Shown one piece after another: positions 62,457 to 64,000 of a DNA stretch of 64,000 nt (the first letter of the stretch is position 1; every line of letters begins with the position of its first letter). The stretch is from NCBI RefSeq assembly GCF_001425205.1, contig NZ_LMDW01000016.1, forward strand, positions 682,001 through 746,000. The letters run 5' to 3'. A program made the translations under genes and the position numbers. Origin of the DNA: Variovorax sp. Root411. Lineage in GTDB: Bacteria; Pseudomonadota; Gammaproteobacteria; Burkholderiales; Burkholderiaceae_C. The notes below the pieces were generated by a model, which ran no database searches, was not told the origin of the DNA, and was given only the letters and a program-made list of their open reading frames with translations.

Positions 62457-64000
62457 TTAAACGCTAATCGGCGCCTCTTTCGGCTCGCGCTTCACACGAA
62501 ATGCCGCGGCATACATCGCGGGCAAGGCCAGCAGCGTCAGCACCGTCGCGACGATCAGGCCGCCCATGATGGCCACGGCCATCGGGCCCCAGAACACGCT
62601 GCGCGACAGCGGGATCATGGCCAGCACCGCCGCCGCGGCCGTCAGCACGATCGGCCGCAGCCGCCGCACCGCCGACTCCACGATCGCGTCCCAAGCCGGC
62701 ACGCCCGCCGCGCGGTCAAGCTCGATCTGGTCGATCAGGATCACCGCGTTGCGCTGGATCATGCCCATCAGCGCGATCACGCCCAGCAGCGCCACGAAGC
62801 CGAAGGGCCGGTTCAGCACCAGCAGCGCACCGGCTACGCCGGCGATGCCCATGGGGCCGGTGACGAACACCAGCAGCGAGCGGCTGAAGCTGTGCAGCTG
62901 CAGCATCAGCAGGGTGAACACCAGGAACAGCATGATCGGCACGCCCGCCACGATCGAGGCCGAGCCCTTGCTGCTCTCCTCCACGGCGCCCGCCACCTCG
63001 ATGCGGTAGCCGCCCTGCCCGGCCTCGACCCAGCCGGCCTCGAGCTGGCGCAGTTTCGGCAGCAGTTGCGCCGTCACGGTCGCGCCCTGCAGCCCCTCGA
63101 TCACGTCGCCCTGCACGGTGATGGCGTAGTCGCGGTTCTCGCGCCACATCACGCCCGGCTCCCAGGTGAATACCGGCTTGGCGATCTGCGTGAGCGGAAT
63201 CGAGCGGCCCGAGGTGGTCGGGATGTAGGCGTTGCCAATGTCCGAGATGGCCTCGCGTTCGTCAGGCGACTGGCGCAGCACGATGTCGATCAGTTGGTCG
63301 TTCTCGCGGTACTGGCCCACGGTCGTGCCGCTGAACATGGTCTTCGAGGCCTGCGCAATGGCCTGGCTCGTCACGCCGAGCGCGCGCGCCTTGGCCTGGT
63401 CGACCTCGAGGCGGATCACCTTGACCGATTCGTTCCAGTTGTCGTTCACGCCGCGCATGTTGGCGTTCTCGCGCAGCACGGCCTTCACCTCGTCGGCATG
63501 GCCGCGCAGCTGCGCCGGGTCGGTGCCGATCACGCGAAACTGCACCGGGTACGGCACCGGCGGCCCGTTGGGCAGCAGCTTGACGCGCCCGCGCACCTCC
63601 GGAAATTCCTGCGCCAGCACCTGCGGCAGCTTCAGGCGCAGCGTCTCTCGCACCTTCAGGTCCTTGGCCAGCACGATCAACTGTGACACGTTGGTCTGCG
63701 GAAACACCTGGTCCAACGGCAGATAGAAACGCGGCACGCCCGAGCCGATCCAGGTGCTGACCGTCTTCACGCCAGCTTCCTGCATGAAACGCTTCTCGAC
63801 GCGCTTGGCCACCTCTTCGTTGGCCGCGAACGAGGTGCCCTCGGGGAACCAGATATCGACCAGGATCTCGGGCCGGCTCGAATCCGGAAAGAACTGCTGC
63901 TGCACCTTGCCCATGCCGAAGATGCCGAGCGCGAAGATCAGCACCGTGGCACCGATGGTCATCCAGCGGTGTTGCACGCACCAGTTCACCGCGCGGCGAA
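62457..64000 (-). CDS. RND efflux transporter permease subunit, N-terminal half beyond the window
   Basis: The visible 514 codons are the C-terminal half of an RND pump and read openly to the window edge. They begin near the middle membrane helix (HRWMTIGATVLIFALGIFGM) and continue through the second large periplasmic loop with porter domains (QQFFPDSSRPEILVDIWFPE). Five C-terminal helices follow, with PIMLFLVFTLLMLQ, GVIALMGMIQRNAVILIDQ and FWGPMAVAIMGGLIVATVLT. The proton-relay residues of helix 4 would be in the missing part. Substrate class is unclear. Its stop is 101 bases from the tRNA-Leu gene on the same strand. Confidence 0.92.
   Translation of the reverse strand, partial: RRAVNWCVQHRWMTIGATVLIFALGIFGMGKVQQQFFPDSSRPEILVDIWFPEGTSFAANEEVAKRVEKRFMQEAGVKTVSTWIGSGVPRFYLPLDQVFPQTNVSQLIVLAKDLKVRETLRLKLPQVLAQEFPEVRGRVKLLPNGPPVPYPVQFRVIGTDPAQLRGHADEVKAVLRENANMRGVNDNWNESVKVIRLEVDQAKARALGVTSQAIAQASKTMFSGTTVGQYRENDQLIDIVLRQSPDEREAISDIGNAYIPTTSGRSIPLTQIAKPVFTWEPGVMWRENRDYAITVQGDVIEGLQGATVTAQLLPKLRQLEAGWVEAGQGGYRIEVAGAVEESSKGSASIVAGVPIMLFLVFTLLMLQLHSFSRSLLVFVTGPMGIAGVAGALLVLNRPFGFVALLGVIALMGMIQRNAVILIDQIELDRAAGVPAWDAIVESAVRRLRPIVLTAAAAVLAMIPLSRSVFWGPMAVAIMGGLIVATVLTLLALPAMYAAAFRVKREPKEAPISV

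Overview
The window is GC-rich and tightly packed. It looks like chromosomal DNA of a betaproteobacterium of the Burkholderiales, most likely Comamonadaceae and close to Variovorax. The evidence is the gene content: zapB-zapA followed by 6S RNA, a small Trp-rich TIGR04438 protein, Bug-type binding proteins, the tig-clpP-clpX-lon block, and intergenic palindromes of the kind seen in that family. Species assignment is an inference from content only. No phage, insertion sequence or CRISPR array was seen.

Layout. 1-5.5 kb: the end of an RND efflux adaptor gene, an alpha/beta hydrolase-like gene lacking its catalytic residues, a LysR regulator, an OsmC protein, a GNAT gene broken by one in-frame stop, and lrgA-lrgB. 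5.5-21.1 kb: a large cobalamin locus, all on the minus strand. A promoter and a cobalamin riboswitch lead into btuB-cobB-cobU-btuF-btuC-btuD and then cobO. After an inverted-repeat element comes a second run, bluB-exbB-like-DUF2149-cobN-like-cbiB-cobD. 21-25 kb: a ClC channel, zapB-zapA, 6S RNA, a TauE-type permease and a UspA protein. 25-28.4 kb: an AraC regulator divergent from a nitrilase and an aldoxime dehydratase. 28.4-34 kb: a malonate-use operon (GntR regulator, malonyl-CoA decarboxylase, Bug protein, enoyl-CoA hydratase-like protein, malonyl-CoA synthetase). 34-45 kb: lgt, a LysR/ilvD divergent pair, cytochrome c, acs, a UPF0114 protein, a LysR/NAD(P)-binding protein pair and fumC. 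45-52.7 kb: a strong consensus promoter with a 330-base leader, proVWX, a class I fumarase, murI and a secreted hypothetical protein. 52.7-64 kb: an MFS transporter, a DUF6806-like protein, a Gly-Cys-Leu tRNA cluster, lon, clpX, clpP, tig, a repeat-type membrane protein, tRNA-Leu(UAG) and the 3' part of an RND efflux permease gene.

The most interesting part is the cobalamin locus. Its genes support uptake and salvage of corrinoids (BtuB, BtuFCD, CobO, CobB, CobU, CbiB, CobD, BluB) but include no corrin-ring synthesis. The CobN-like chelatase is not a normal cytoplasmic CobN: it starts with a signal peptide, ends in a membrane anchor, and is translationally coupled to an ExbB-like channel and an ExbD-like DUF2149 protein. 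This looks like a proton-motive-force-driven periplasmic machine acting on corrinoids or their metal. The other notable signals are a composite palindromic repeat family that brackets cobO (with a rearranged third copy near 49.3 kb), a hydrolase-like protein with Glu in place of the nucleophilic Ser, and the long leader of proVWX.
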